From Helianthus annuus (Eukaryota > Streptophyta > Magnoliopsida > Asterales > Asteraceae): DNA of 64,000 nt. Below the pieces are notes generated by a model. It did not search any database. It had not been told where the DNA came from and was given only the letters and a program-made list of their open reading frames with translations. Position numbers and translations under genes: made by a program. Shown here in pieces: positions 8,075 through 18,786 of this stretch. Each line of letters starts with the position of its first letter. Position 1 is the first letter of the stretch. The DNA lies in the NCBI RefSeq assembly GCF_002127325.2, contig NC_035435.2:133278904-133342903 (forward strand). Reading direction: 5' to 3'.

Positions 8075-10698
8075 AACTTGTCTCACTCAAGAGGAAGTTG
8101 AGGCTTTTTGTAAAGAATGGGGGATCGATCTAAAGTTTAATCCGGTGGCTTTGGGTTTTGGCAAATCGATCGATTAATGTCCCGTTGGTTCGATTGCTCT
8201 TTATTGCTGAGTTTTCCAACTTGCGTCATCCGTTTTCGGTCTTTGTTCTGAATGTTTTAGAGTATTATCGTGTGTCGTTTGGTCAGTTACACCCTTATGG
8301 TCTTGCTAGGGTTTTACACTTTGAGGTCTTGTGATATGGTATGACCCATCGTTGTTGTTTCGATGTTTCTTACGGTTGACCAAGAACGGCGATTGTTTTA
8401 CCTTTGAAACATCTCAGGTTGATGTGTGTTTAATTTCGTCTATGGTTACTACCGTTTGTTCTTGGAAGGACCGACTTTTCTGGATTTCTAAGTCCATTGT
8501 TCCTTTTGGGCTTGTTTGGAGGCATCCTTATGATGTTTTGAATGAGCTTGAACCTTTCAAACACGAGATAGATGGTTGTTGAAGTTTATTAGGGGGTGTC
8601 CTTCCAGGCTTTGTCCCTTTCCCGAACATCTTTTAGTGTTGGTGGATGTTAACAAGTTATGGGACAAGCCGGATCGTGACCCTGTGCTCGTGAGAGATGA
8701 TCAAGGTATGATATTTTGTATTTTCTGCTTATGTTATATTTTATTTGTTGCAGTTATGTTTAGGGGCGTAAATTTCTGACACGACCCGAAAACCCGACAC
8801 GAACCTAACACGAAATTCGCGGGTTTAGGTTTAGTCTAAACGGGTTCGGGTCAGTTTCAGGTTGAACCCGCGAACCCGTTTAGGTTAGCGGGTCGGGTTC
8901 GGGTCAACCTGGTCGGGTTGGCGGGTTGACCCGTTTAACACATTTATACTATATTATATTTTTTTACAATATATTTTATGTCATAAATTAAATGGGGTGT
9001 GTATTTTATACAATGATTATAACTTAAAAATAGAAATTAACAGATATTTTATAATTTAAATATGATATTATTATATACATTTGTGTTTTTAAGTAAGTTT
9101 TAATTTTAATATATTAATTTCAGAAAAAAATAAAAAAATTCGGGTTGAACGGGTCGTGTTCGGGTCAACCTACGAAACTTCGGGTCGTGTTCGGGTTCTT
9201 ATGTATGATACGATTTTCGGGTTCGGGTCGGGTTCGGGTTTGTGTAAAATTTTCGGGTTCGGGTCGGGTTGAACCCGCCAACCCGCGAACACGACCCGTT
9301 TAGCACCCCTAGTTATGTTTGCCTTAGACTTTATCAAGAGTGCTATCACATCTGATGTTGTGTTTGGAGATACCGAGGCTACATCCGGCGAAGATGTTGT
9401 TGTTAGGGGCACTGAACATAGGTTCGAGGGTTCAGGCTATGTGAATGTTCCCAATGTCAAAGGCTTTACTAAGGTCGGTGCTTCCAAAGCTTCTATTCGT
9501 TGTTTAACCCGACGTATGTTAAAGAGAGTTGAACTACCATCGGCCTTTGAGCCAGTGGAACCGAGTGATGACATAGAGGATTCGGACGACTCGGAAGTTA
9601 GGGTTGAGGGAAAATAAAAAGATACAAGGAGTTGCCCTTGGTGATTGTTAAGGAGAGTAAAGCAGTGGGTAAGAAGGTTGTGAGCTTGAAGGGTTTCGGG
9701 AAGGGTGGTGAAGGTTCCACCAATGTTAATCCAGAAGAGGTTTATGTGCTGGATTGGAGCGTTACAGTTGGTGACAGCTTCAAGTCTTCATCCATTTGTG
9801 TGGATGTTCTTACCCATTTTGCTCCTCCTACTGTTTGATGTTCTTGCTCATCTATGGACGATGAACTGATGATTTCGAAAATGTTGATGGGTGCTTGCAA
9901 CCTTGCTTCTTGAGGGTGTATCCTGATTTCGCCAAAGGATGCAAGAATATGAAGTATTTTTCGGTGAGGAGGGGTGAGATGAAAGCTTTAGTGGTTGCTT
10001 TGAAAGAAGCTGTGGGCTACGCTGAGGAGGAGAAAGCATTGCTGTTTGAAGATTTGAGGAGTTTTCATAAGACTGATATGGTTGAGTTGGATAAACGCTT
10101 GAAGTCTGACAAGGTTTAAGTCAGGGTCTTTAAGGCTGCCTTGTATGTTCAGAAGAAGCCTTCTTGGAGGAGAAGGAAGGGTTAAAGGCTTCCCTTTCCC
10201 AGGCTACCGGTGATAATAAACTGCTCATTGAGCATGGATTCCAGCAAGTGGTTACCTATCTTCTCTATTCGTCGGATTTCAACAAAGTCTTGGGTGATGT
10301 GTACACCAAGCTTCTTGCTCATGTGAGACACCAATATTTGTTTGTTGGTTATAAATATTTGTGAACCTAGGAAGCCTTAGAAAAAATCTTCTCTTTTTCA
10401 ACACAAAGCCTTCAAAGTCTTCAAGGGAATAATTTTTAAGATTGAGCATATGGTTTACCCTTATGTGGGTGAAGTCTCCAAGTGTTTTGGTAAATCTTTA
10501 CCTGTCTTGCAGGAGCTAAAACCCCAGGGTCTTAATGAGGCTGTTTGTAATGAAGTGTTGAAGTCCTTCTCGAAGAAACGTCCTTGCTTTGGAGATAGTG
10601 AGGAAACGTGTTCTGAAGGTGGTGAGGGCTCAAAGGGTTCAAGCCTTGAAGCCTCCAAGACAGCGGGTATCATAGGGAGGAAAAAGAGGAAGGCTTAA
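8075..10698 (+). pseudogene. Antisense gene of the Tat element (putative gypsy-type transposase family), decayed
   Basis: Plus-strand frames at 8331-8582, 8576-8779, 9315-9617, 9632-9838, 9895-10119, 10164-10364 and 10450-10698 are successive pieces of one protein running opposite to gag-pol. The first part (readable from about 8080 with frameshifts, including LHPYGLARVLHFEVL and RLTKNGDCFTFET) resembles the plant family annotated as 'putative gypsy type transposon' (PF04195-like, from memory). The later pieces are charged and helical, ending with the basic GRKKRKA. A 48-bp T-rich intron (8706-8753, CAAG|GTATG to TTGCAG) is possible. The biochemical function of this family is unknown. Confidence 0.6.
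8761..9311. mobile_element. hAT-type MITE, 551 bp, with 8-bp target duplication
   Basis: The element starts TAGGGGCGTAAA and ends TTTAGCACCCCTA, giving hAT-like inverted ends. It is flanked by a perfect 8-bp duplication GTTATGTT (8753-8760 and 9312-9319). Both arms are rich in the motif CGGGTTCGGGTC and surround an AT-rich core. It sits in the antisense gene only 7 nt after a predicted splice acceptor. It has no coding capacity, so its transposition depends on an autonomous hAT elsewhere. Confidence 0.88.
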
Positions 10699-11410
10699 AA
10701 CACCCAAGATGATGGGGTTTCGAATAAGGATGATGCAGCAAAGTCTATCATCTCTGATGCTGCCAAATGAAGAAGAAACTTTAATTCATAGCCTTCTTAG
10801 CTTGTCGAACAATGTTATGAGTTGTTTGCTTAGACATCTTTTTGTTTTAAGGGAACCGTTTAGGTTCTTTGGTGGTTAAAGCCTTGAAGGCTTGTGGACA
10901 ATGTTTTATGTTTGATGGCAAGTATGGCACTTGCTATCTTTAACTTATCTTGCTATGTTGTTCTATTTATTCCCTTGCGTTTTCATTGATTTTGCATATT
11001 GTCTTTGTTTTGGGCGGTGCATCTTATGTTACTTATACCTTAAAGGGTTCAGTGCTGCAGTCACTTAGCCTTAGGATATTTTTAACAAGAAGATACAACC
11101 TCTATCCTATGCATGACATTCACTTAGAGTATTTTTGGTTCGTAAGCCAATGTTAGGGCTTAAGGAACAGTTGGTGTAGGCTGTTCAAACCCGTCTATGA
11201 GACATGATTTTTAAGATTTCTATGAGTCTCATGGAGTTGTATTGATTTAGGAACTCACCCCTTATATAGGTCCATTCAACCCTTGAACCTATTGAGCGAT
11301 GTGGCCTGGGAGCTCATCCCCTTACATGGCCCTTGCCATGGAGTTTCTTGCTAGGTTCTCAACCTGATTATAGGATAGAAAGACAAATTTCAATTCATCG
11401 TTCATTTATT
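10699..11410. other. Non-coding spacer of the Tat element
   Basis: This lies between the convergent ends of the antisense gene and integrase. It is noncoding, with scattered AAGGCTT/AAGCCTT half-sites that occur throughout this element, and I see no other feature in it. Confidence 0.5.
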
Positions 11411-12790
11411 TCAAAGTAATTCGATTACTAGGGGAATAGAACAATTTTTTGGAACTATTTGTAACACGTTTTGGTTAAACATGTAACCTTTCAAGGTTTT
11501 TGCTACCCCATTGGCGGGGAAGCTTTTTGCCTTGCGGGCCTGCCAGCTTGTATGATCCCCCTTTGTGGGCTTTAAGGATAGTGTATGGCCCTTCCTATTT
11601 AGGGCCAAGCTTTCCTTGGCTTTCTTTCCTGCCGGCCTCATTATTTCGAAGCACAAGGTCCCCAGGCTTGAAGCGTTCATGCTTCACCCGTGTATTGTAA
11701 TGAAATTCCATGTTTTGCTTGTACCTTGCTTTTTGTATGGCTACTTAATCACGAGCCTATTCGAGTTGTTCCAAATTCAACATCGTCTCTTTCTTATTTG
11801 GCTCGAGGTTGATGTTAAATGTTCTTTGTGTTGTTACTCCGATTTCGGCTAGGATTACAGCCTCTGATCCAAACACTAGGCTGTAGGGTATTTTCTTGTG
11901 GCCCGTTTTCTTGGTTGTTCGAATTTCCGATAGCACATTGGGAAGCTATTCGAGCCAGTTGTTGTCGTATCTTTCCAATCGAGATTTAATCCATTCAACA
12001 ATGTTGTTGTTTATCCTATTAACTTGGCCGTTGGATTATGGGTGAGCTACCGAGCTGAATCTTGGGTTATTCTGAACTCCTTACACCAGGAGCTAGAAGG
12101 CTTCTCGGTAAACTACTTCCCGTTATCCGTGACTAGTACCCCTGGAGCCCAAAACGACAGATTATGTTTTCGTAACAAAATCAATGACCTGTTTCCCTGA
12201 GATTTTTGCCAATAGTTTTACTTTTGGCCACTTGGTGAACTAGTTCACGGCTACTAATAAGAGCTTGACTCCTCATTTGGCTAGTGGGGATGGACCAACG
12301 ATGTTGATTCCCTACTTGTGAAATAGCCAAGCCGAGGAGATGGGAATGGGGTCATGTTTGAGGCTTTTGGGTACCAGAGCATGTAACTGACAAGCTTCAT
12401 ACTTTCGCAATTGTTCGGAGGTATCTCGATGCATGGAAGGCCAAAAGTGTTCGAGGTTCATCAACTTTGACACTACCGATTTTGGGCCACAACAAGCTCC
12501 ACATATCCCTTCGTGAACCTCTTTGATCAGATATTGGCTTTGTTCTGGGCCAATGCATCGAAGTAGTGGTGCAAGGTATCCTTTTTGTAAAGGATATCTC
12601 CTTGTAACACATATTGCCTTGACTTGATACGAACCCTTTTAGCCTCAGTCTGGTCATTAGGTAATTCACCATTTTGAGGAACCTTTCAATGGGAGTCATC
12701 CAATTTGGCCATTTTTTAGTGATCACATCTTGAACCTCAAGTCTTTGGATGGATGAGGTTTTTAACACCTCAATTAGTACCTTCTTGGTG
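11411..12790 (-). pseudogene. Tat integrase, decayed
   Basis: The minus strand at about 12070-11780 reads as the integrase core and the region after it (VAHPQSNGQV, then LERYDNNW and GSEAVILAEIG) with stops and shifts. The C-terminal GPY/F-type module (GKLGPK, stop, EGPYTIL) lies at about 11650-11450, where a tryptophan codon has become a stop. The zinc-binding N-terminal part is only vaguely readable in the 12397-12894 frame. The integrase cannot be functional as it stands. Confidence 0.65.
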
Positions 12791-14455
12791 AGGTGGGCAA
12801 ACGTAGGAGATACAAGTTTTCTTAGTGCATTAGTTCTCTTGTTTTGAGATCTTGGAACTTTTTTGATGGAAAATGTTTGAAATGTGTTCATCAATTCCTT
12901 TGATTTCTCTTGGTACTAATACATGTTGGGTTCTTTTGCTATGTAGCTGTTATTGTCTTAGCTTGAGAGAGTCTGTAAGGACTTGAAGCTTTTGAACCCC
13001 CATTTCTTTGGCTGTGTAGTTGTTACTTATTTGGTTTGAAACAAGCAACGAGTCTGTGAAGACTTGAAGCCTTTTAACACCCATATTTTTGTAAGCTTGA
13101 GCCTAGCAATTAATGCTTCATACTCAGCTTCGTTGTTTATAGTCTGAAATTCAAGATGAAGTGCATACGTGAATTCCAATTCATTAGGATCAATTAGAAC
13201 TAGCCCTGCTCCTGACCCTTCAATGCTGGAAGCTCTGTCGGTAAAAAGCTTCCAAGCATGGGGGTCGGAAGGTTGAGTGGAGGCTGCATTGACTTCCGTT
13301 GTAACTTTTTAGGGACTTCTATGATGAAGTCAGCTGAGACTTGGGCTTTAACAACTTTTTTCGGGACATAGGTGATTTTTAAGCACATTCTTAATAGGTT
13401 AGTCAGTGACCACTTGTATCGGGTGTGACTGAAAGTACCTTCGAAGCCTTCTAGCCGTTTGGACTAGGGCTAGAGCAAGTTTTTTCGAAGAACAATATTT
13501 GATTTCTGCTAATTTTGAAGTTTTGAAAAAGTCAATGGGCATCTGAACTTTATTTCGTTCAATGATTAGAGTCGTACTTATGGTTTTTTCAGCGATCGAA
13601 AGGTGGACAGAGATCGTTCCTCCTGTTTCCGGAGCTGAAATGGTTGGGAGTGAAGCCAAGTGTTGCTTCATTTGGTTGAAGGCATCCTTTTGAGGTAAAA
13701 CGCTTCAAAGCTGTAAGCTTTCTATTGAAAGTCTTTCTTGTTAGCTCTTCCTTTGAGGGTTGGCTTTTATGCTTTGTTTCCCCATGATGTGCCCTAGAAA
13801 CAAGCACTTGACTGGATTAAGCTTTCATGTTTATCTTTCTCGAGGTTTGGAAGGTTTTGTTGTATGTGATTGAGCATTTGGTATTCCGTTTTGCTCTTGA
13901 TTATCAAATCTTCAACATAAGCTTCTATATTCTTGCCAGTTTGTTCGGTAAACGCTTTGTCAATCGGGCGTTAATAAGTGGCACCTGCGTTTCTTAAAAC
14001 AAAAGGCATTGTTTGGTAGCCAAATATACCTTTATCAGTGTGTAATGCGGTTTTTTTTTTATCCGTCTTCTTCTTTCATTAGGATCTGATGGTAACCCTT
14101 TTAGGTGTTAAGAAAACACGAGAACGGGAAGCCTGTGAGTGAGTTAACCTTGAGGTCTATCTAGGGCAGCGGGTAGCAATCCTTTGGGCATGCTTTGTCC
14201 AAGTCTTTAAAATCGATATACATTCTCCAAGACTTGCCGGGTTTTTAAACTATTACCGAATTGGCCACCCATGATTGGTACTTGACCTCTCGAAGGGTTC
14301 CGGCTAGAATAAGCTTTTCCATCTTTTGGCATTATGCAAGGCTTCTTTTAGGGGCTTGACTCCGTTTCTTTTGTATAATGGGCTTAACATCAGGTGGGAT
14401 CCATAACTCATGTTTCAACAATGCTACGAGGGATGCCGGTCATATCTTCGGGGCA
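12791..14455 (-). pseudogene. Tat reverse transcriptase and RNase H, decayed
   Basis: The frame at 13399-13671 contains the RT-RNase H junction signature of Tat elements (PETGGTISVHLSIAEKTIS, then KLALALVQTARRLRRYF). 13200-13388 continues with KAQVSADFIIEVP, and the frame near 12894 reads KKVPRSQNKRTNALRKLVS, the end of the RNase H region. Upstream of 13807 the RT is broken into short frames. Confidence 0.65.
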
Positions 14456-14950
14456 TCAAGCAAATACATAGTGCAAGAGCAACTTTTCAAGGTATGAGAG
14501 GGTTTCATTGTAAAGGTTAGTGTTTACCCTTATCCCCTGTTGAGGATATTTTGGGCTTATGTCCAACCCTTGTATATCGTTTTTGTCCTTTCTTGAGCTT
14601 TCCCCTTCAACCACAAAAGCTTTTTGGCCAGGTTGAAGGGTTGTTGTCCCTTTTTCAATGAGAAACTTCACAGTGCCTTGACCAACTACAACTGCCATTC
14701 CGAACACACCTTGCCCTGGCTTTCCTATGATGATATCATAGTTGGAAGGGATATTGATCACCGCAAAAGTGAGTTGTTCGGTCCGTCCCTTTGTTCTTTC
14801 GCTGAACAAACATTAGGGTTATTTGGCCTAAAGGCTTGGTAGGTATGTCTGTGATACCTTCGATGGAGGATTCAGGCTGTTGAAGCTTTGAACGCTCATC
14901 GTCGCTAAGAGGGTTAAAGTGTTTCAAGCTTTTCATCAGCTGAGAGGGTT
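14456..14950 (-). pseudogene. Tat aspartic protease region, decayed
   Basis: The frame 14456-14809 reads FAVINIPSNYDIIIGKPGQG, the flap/ILGRPGL-like segment typical of the protease-RT junction in Tat elements. The catalytic aspartate motif is not recognisable in a continuous frame. Confidence 0.55.
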
Positions 14951-15065
14951 AAAGCATTTCTCAAGCATGATTTTGGAGGATTCAGACTGTTGAAGCTTTG
15001 AACACTCATTGTCGCTGAGAGGGTTAAAGCGTTTCAAGCTTTTCATCAGCTGATAGGGTTAAAGC
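14865..15065. repeat. Tandem duplication with 110-bp period in the Tat interior
   Basis: 14865-14955 and 14975-15065 are about 92 percent identical, both starting GGAGGATTCAG and ending GGGTTAAAGC. The duplication adds to the disruption between gag and protease. Confidence 0.75.
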
Positions 15066-15149
15066 TTTGTTTTCAAGGTCGACCATGTTCACTTCCTACT
15101 TTTATTCTTCAACCATTTTGTCCTTGACCCCTTTAACCAAGTGAGCAAG

Positions 15150-16922
15150 TTCGGAGTTGACGGCTTTTTCGGTCCTCTTTTTGGGTGGGAAGCAATTATT
15201 GGTATGGTGACCTTTCTATTCGTGAAACTCACAATACTGGCTTGATTATTCCAATCTTTTGTTTTTTTGGCAAATGTTGAGGAGGGCAGAAGCTGTGTTT
15301 TACCCCTTCGGTTGCCAAGATCTCTTATGTAGCCTTGGTTAAGGCTGTAAAGTTTATGGTTTTTTCTTGGCTTGGAGGGTTCCGGCCTTCAGGCCTTCTG
15401 GAATCCGAACCTTTGAACCGTTTGCCATAAGAGCCATACTAGAAGCTCCAATTAAGAGTATTTTATTTTGTTCTTTGATGTCTACAGCTTATTCTCCTCG
15501 AATGTGGGCTTCAGCCCTTTCAAGTGTTTCTTCAAGGGTTTTGGGCAGACATTTATTGAAGTATCTTGTGAAATATTTAGCATTCATGAACCTTGCAACC
15601 CTATTCTTTTCATTGACGTAACTTAAATCTTTCTTCTTGTAACTTTCGATGAAGTCTCTGAGACGTTCATCATCACGTTGTTTGGTCTGGAAGATTATCG
15701 TGGCGTCATTGACATGCCTCTGTTGTTATAGGGAACTTTTGCTAAGATCGTCAAAGGTCTGAACGCTTCGTCCAGGAAGGTCATTGAACCATATGCGTGA
15801 AAACCCTTCAAGGGTTTGCATGAACATGAGACAACATTCGGAGTTGGGTCATTTTTCAATTCTTGCAATCCCGGCGAAGATTTGGAGGTAGTCTTTAGTA
15901 CCGTGATGGCATCTTTATCTGGGTTTGAAACTTGTAATCAACGATTTGTTGGGAGAAGCAAGACAAGTTTGTTAGGCTTGTAGGGTTTTGGGAGGTCTTC
16001 TACTACCCTTGAAGCTGGGTAACCGCTTGAGGTACCCTGGTGAGTGGTTGGCACTTGGTTGATGAAATTAAGGTCAAAGCCTTGAAGGCTTTCTGTGTCA
16101 TCATCCACTTTTCACGTGCTGCAAAGGAAATTTTTTCATCATCCGTGTCATCAGCTAGGGTATAAGGTTAAAGCCTTAAAGGCTTTCTGATGGTACTCAT
16201 GAAAGATGTCATCATATGTGTCAAAAGGTTAAAGCCTTAAAGGCTTACTGTATAAGGCATTCCCATGTATGTGTTCATCACCCTACCACGAGCCGAAGGC
16301 AGGGTGGCCATGGCTTGTTTTCACGAAGTAGCAATGGGAGGGAGAACACTTGAAGTTGGTGACTTACCATAATTGATCAAGAGTGGTTTTATGCCCCATA
16401 GGTGCACCGGTTGTAACGGGTTGGGAGGTAAATAAGGGAAAAACGGTTAGACTTGGCCTCCCAAAACCTTAAAGGCTTGAGTGGTTGGTCTGTCACACTA
16501 GGACCAGCTTGAAGGTAAGATGTAGCTGAACGTGAGCTGCTGAAAGGAAGAGATGAAGGGCCATGTGATAATGAGGGTTTAGACTCCTCATAATTTAGTC
16601 TTATTCTCACCATTTTTCCCTTTCTAAGCTCACATGCTAGTTGAGAAGAAATCTCAGTTGTAAGAAATTTCTAGCTACTCCCTCGGGTGTTAGATCTATG
16701 CGTTCCGGCGTATACATTGCATCGATTTGAGTAGGTGCAACCCCTGACCGAGAAGGGGTTGGTGTTTGAAAAGAAGTGAACTCCGGGAACATATCCCGGT
16801 GGAGTACTTCCGGGAGTAGAAAGAAATGTAGATTTGACTGGTGAGATCCGACCGGAACTTGGTGTTAAATCGGTGTTGTTAGGAACCTGATTTACCTGAC
16901 CGAGAGACTCGCTTTCAGACAT
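15150..16922 (-). pseudogene. Tat gag, decayed
   Basis: A zinc-knuckle remnant (C-E-F-H then KGHHTNNCF) is readable at about 15170-15240. The N-terminal frame starts MSESESLGQ at 16922 and a second piece starts MVRIRLNY at 16613; 15360-16100 holds the rest of the gag core in several frames. The start lies 58 bp inside the primer binding site, as expected for gag. Confidence 0.55.
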
Positions 16923-16979
16923 GATGTAAAGAGAAAATGGAGCTACACAACTGGTCTTTAAGATAAAGTAAGCGGCGTA

Positions 16980-16998
16980 GCCCCACGGTGGGCGCCAA
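16980..16998 (-). promoter_or_regulatory. Primer binding site of the Tat element
   Basis: On the minus strand TTGGCGCCCACCGTGGGGC lies a few bases inside the 5' LTR. TGGCGCC is compatible with the 3' end of a plant tRNA (Asp-like; tRNA identity is inference). Confidence 0.7.
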
Positions 16999-17003
16999 CT
17001 TGT

Positions 17004-17626
17004 TGATGCAACAAATAATAGACCAAGGCCTGTAGCGATATCTCAGGGGTAAAAGGGTTCAAGGTTTCGATTAGCCTAACGCAGGTTGTGGGGTCCCCCC
17101 ACGTTTGTAGCACGTGGAGGCGGATCACTTTGTTATTATTCACTTTGAATTCTGGCTTGAAGGGTTCAACCCAGAATGTCTATGTTAAGTGAGATAATAT
17201 TGTAGTGAGCCGAGAATAGAACAAGCATGGAGCAGGTTCTATAGAGGAGAAGTAAGATCAGAGATCAAGGGTGATCTGAGTTGATCTGGAATGGCTGGAA
17301 TGAATGGCAAGAGGCTGTTATTTATAGGGAAAGAATATTCTATAAGTGGAAGCCTTTGACCAGTGATCCTTGGCTACAGTGAGGGACTTGCCCATTTGAG
17401 GGTTGAAGGGTTTGGACCTGCGGGTAAAAGAGTGTGCTCTCCCTCATGGTCTGGTTGCAGCTGGGCAGGAGGTTTCACACGTTAAGTGTTGATGTGACAG
17501 GACACTGTGCTTGTCCTTTTTACTGTTCATGACCGTTAGAACATTTCCGAACCTTTTAACCTTTTAACCTTTTAAGCTGTTGTGTCTCTAATCAGTTTAT
17601 TAAGGTTTGAGCTACCCCCGTCATCA
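17004..17626 (-). repeat. 5' LTR of the Tat element
   Basis: This 623-bp LTR is nearly identical to 7257-7887. The minus-strand TATA box CTATAAATA is at 17319-17327, so this LTR would drive transcription leftward. Confidence 0.9.
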
Positions 17627-17690
17627 GATGTTTATACCATATATGCCTCTGTAGTTTAATTTGTATAAACGTGATGACTATTGTTTGCCA

Positions 17691-17755
17691 CTACAAGAAT
17701 ATAGAGAAATAGCGGCGACGTCATCAGCGGCAACATCTAAATTGTCGCCACTAAA
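17691..17755 (+). mobile_element. Isolated CACTA-type terminus
   Basis: CACTACAAGAATATAG at 17691 matches the terminal inverted repeat of plant CACTA elements. It is followed by subterminal GCGGCGACGTC and TTGTCGCCAC motifs. I could not find its partner end, so this is a fragment or the left end of a larger decayed element. Confidence 0.5.
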
Positions 17756-18318
17756 GGGGTTATCCGTGTTTCTGATAAATTGAACAAGATCTGACTGTTG
17801 ATTAACCAAAGAATCTAACAGGCGTTGTTTTATCATATTAAAAGCAATAGCATTGACACCAATAGGGGCTAATCTCTCTTCTTCTTTTCTCTGCGCGATT
17901 TTGGGCGAATTCTGATCTTGGTCCTCCCCCGTCTCCAGCTTCCCCGTCTCCGGCTACCCCGTCTCAAATCCTAGGACTTAAGACTTAATTCCAAAACAAA
18001 GGCCAATATTTTTTCAAGAAATGTTCGTTTTTGTCCATCAGGGGCTTTTAATTAACAAAGAACCTCTTAGGGTTTTGTATAACTTAAACATTAACCTTTA
18101 ACTATTAAGTCAACTAATTTATAAAAAAAAAATACATATTCCACAATTTAAAATTGGTGCATATTAAGTCAACTAATCTATATATATAATCTAAAATTTA
18201 GTTACATGTTCTGTTTTAAAATCAACATTTATGATGTTTTAAATGCAGTACTTAAAATAATATTGATTAAAATAATATATTACAAAATCATAAGTATATT
18301 ATAAAGCATTTATTTAGG
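17756..18318. other. No gene recognised
   Basis: Noncoding AT-rich sequence with a short pyrimidine-rich part near 17875-17960 (repeated CCCCGTCTCC). A 60-bp segment around 18120-18165 is similar to 21240-21290, on the far side of the Helitron. Confidence 0.5.
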
Positions 18319-18514
18319 GGCTTCTTAAAAATTAAGAAGTATAAGTAAAAATGCTTAGTATACAACACACAATACATATATTAATTATGTTTAGGGGTTA
18401 ATTTTGTCATTTTTCTACAAGGACTTCTTAAAAATTAAAAGGTACAAGTAGAAAGACTTAGTATGCAACACACGATGCATATATTAATTATGTTTTAGGG
18501 GTAAATTCGTCTTC
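18319..18514. repeat. Two tandem copies of a roughly 93-bp sequence, period about 103 bp
   Basis: Each copy begins CTTCTTAAAAATTAA and ends near TATGTTTAGGGG or TATGTTTTAGGGG (18319-18410 and 18421-18514). They differ at about ten positions. Confidence 0.75.
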
Positions 18515-18786
18515 AAACATGAATATTAAATTATTAATATCTTAATTCTAACCGATTATAATTAATTGAAATGGATCTCTAGGGACTATAATTAATTGAA
18601 TGTAATGACTCATTTTAAATTAACAATACAAAGAAAATAAAATTAGTTTAAACATTTATAATGAAAATACATTGAAAAAGCAATTCCAAATTCCCAAATA
18701 CTTCCAAGCTAGCTAATTAGATAGGGTTGATCCTAAATAATAACGCCAACAAGTTAATTACATATTTACATCCAGTTTTATCTATA

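Larger units (their letters stand above)
7257..17626 (-). mobile_element. Tat-lineage Ty3/gypsy LTR retrotransposon, coding region decayed
   Basis: Two LTRs (7257-7887 and 17004-17626) with TGATG...CATCA ends bracket a 9.1-kb interior. A primer binding site beginning TGGCGCC next to the right LTR shows transcription on the minus strand. Gag, protease, RT/RNase H and integrase remnants follow in gypsy order, and an antisense gene lies between integrase and the 3' LTR, a known trait of some Tat elements. Nearly every domain is frameshifted. The LTRs differ by only about four substitutions and one 8-bp repeat unit. The flanking pentamers GTGGT and GATGT do not match cleanly. Confidence 0.85.
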
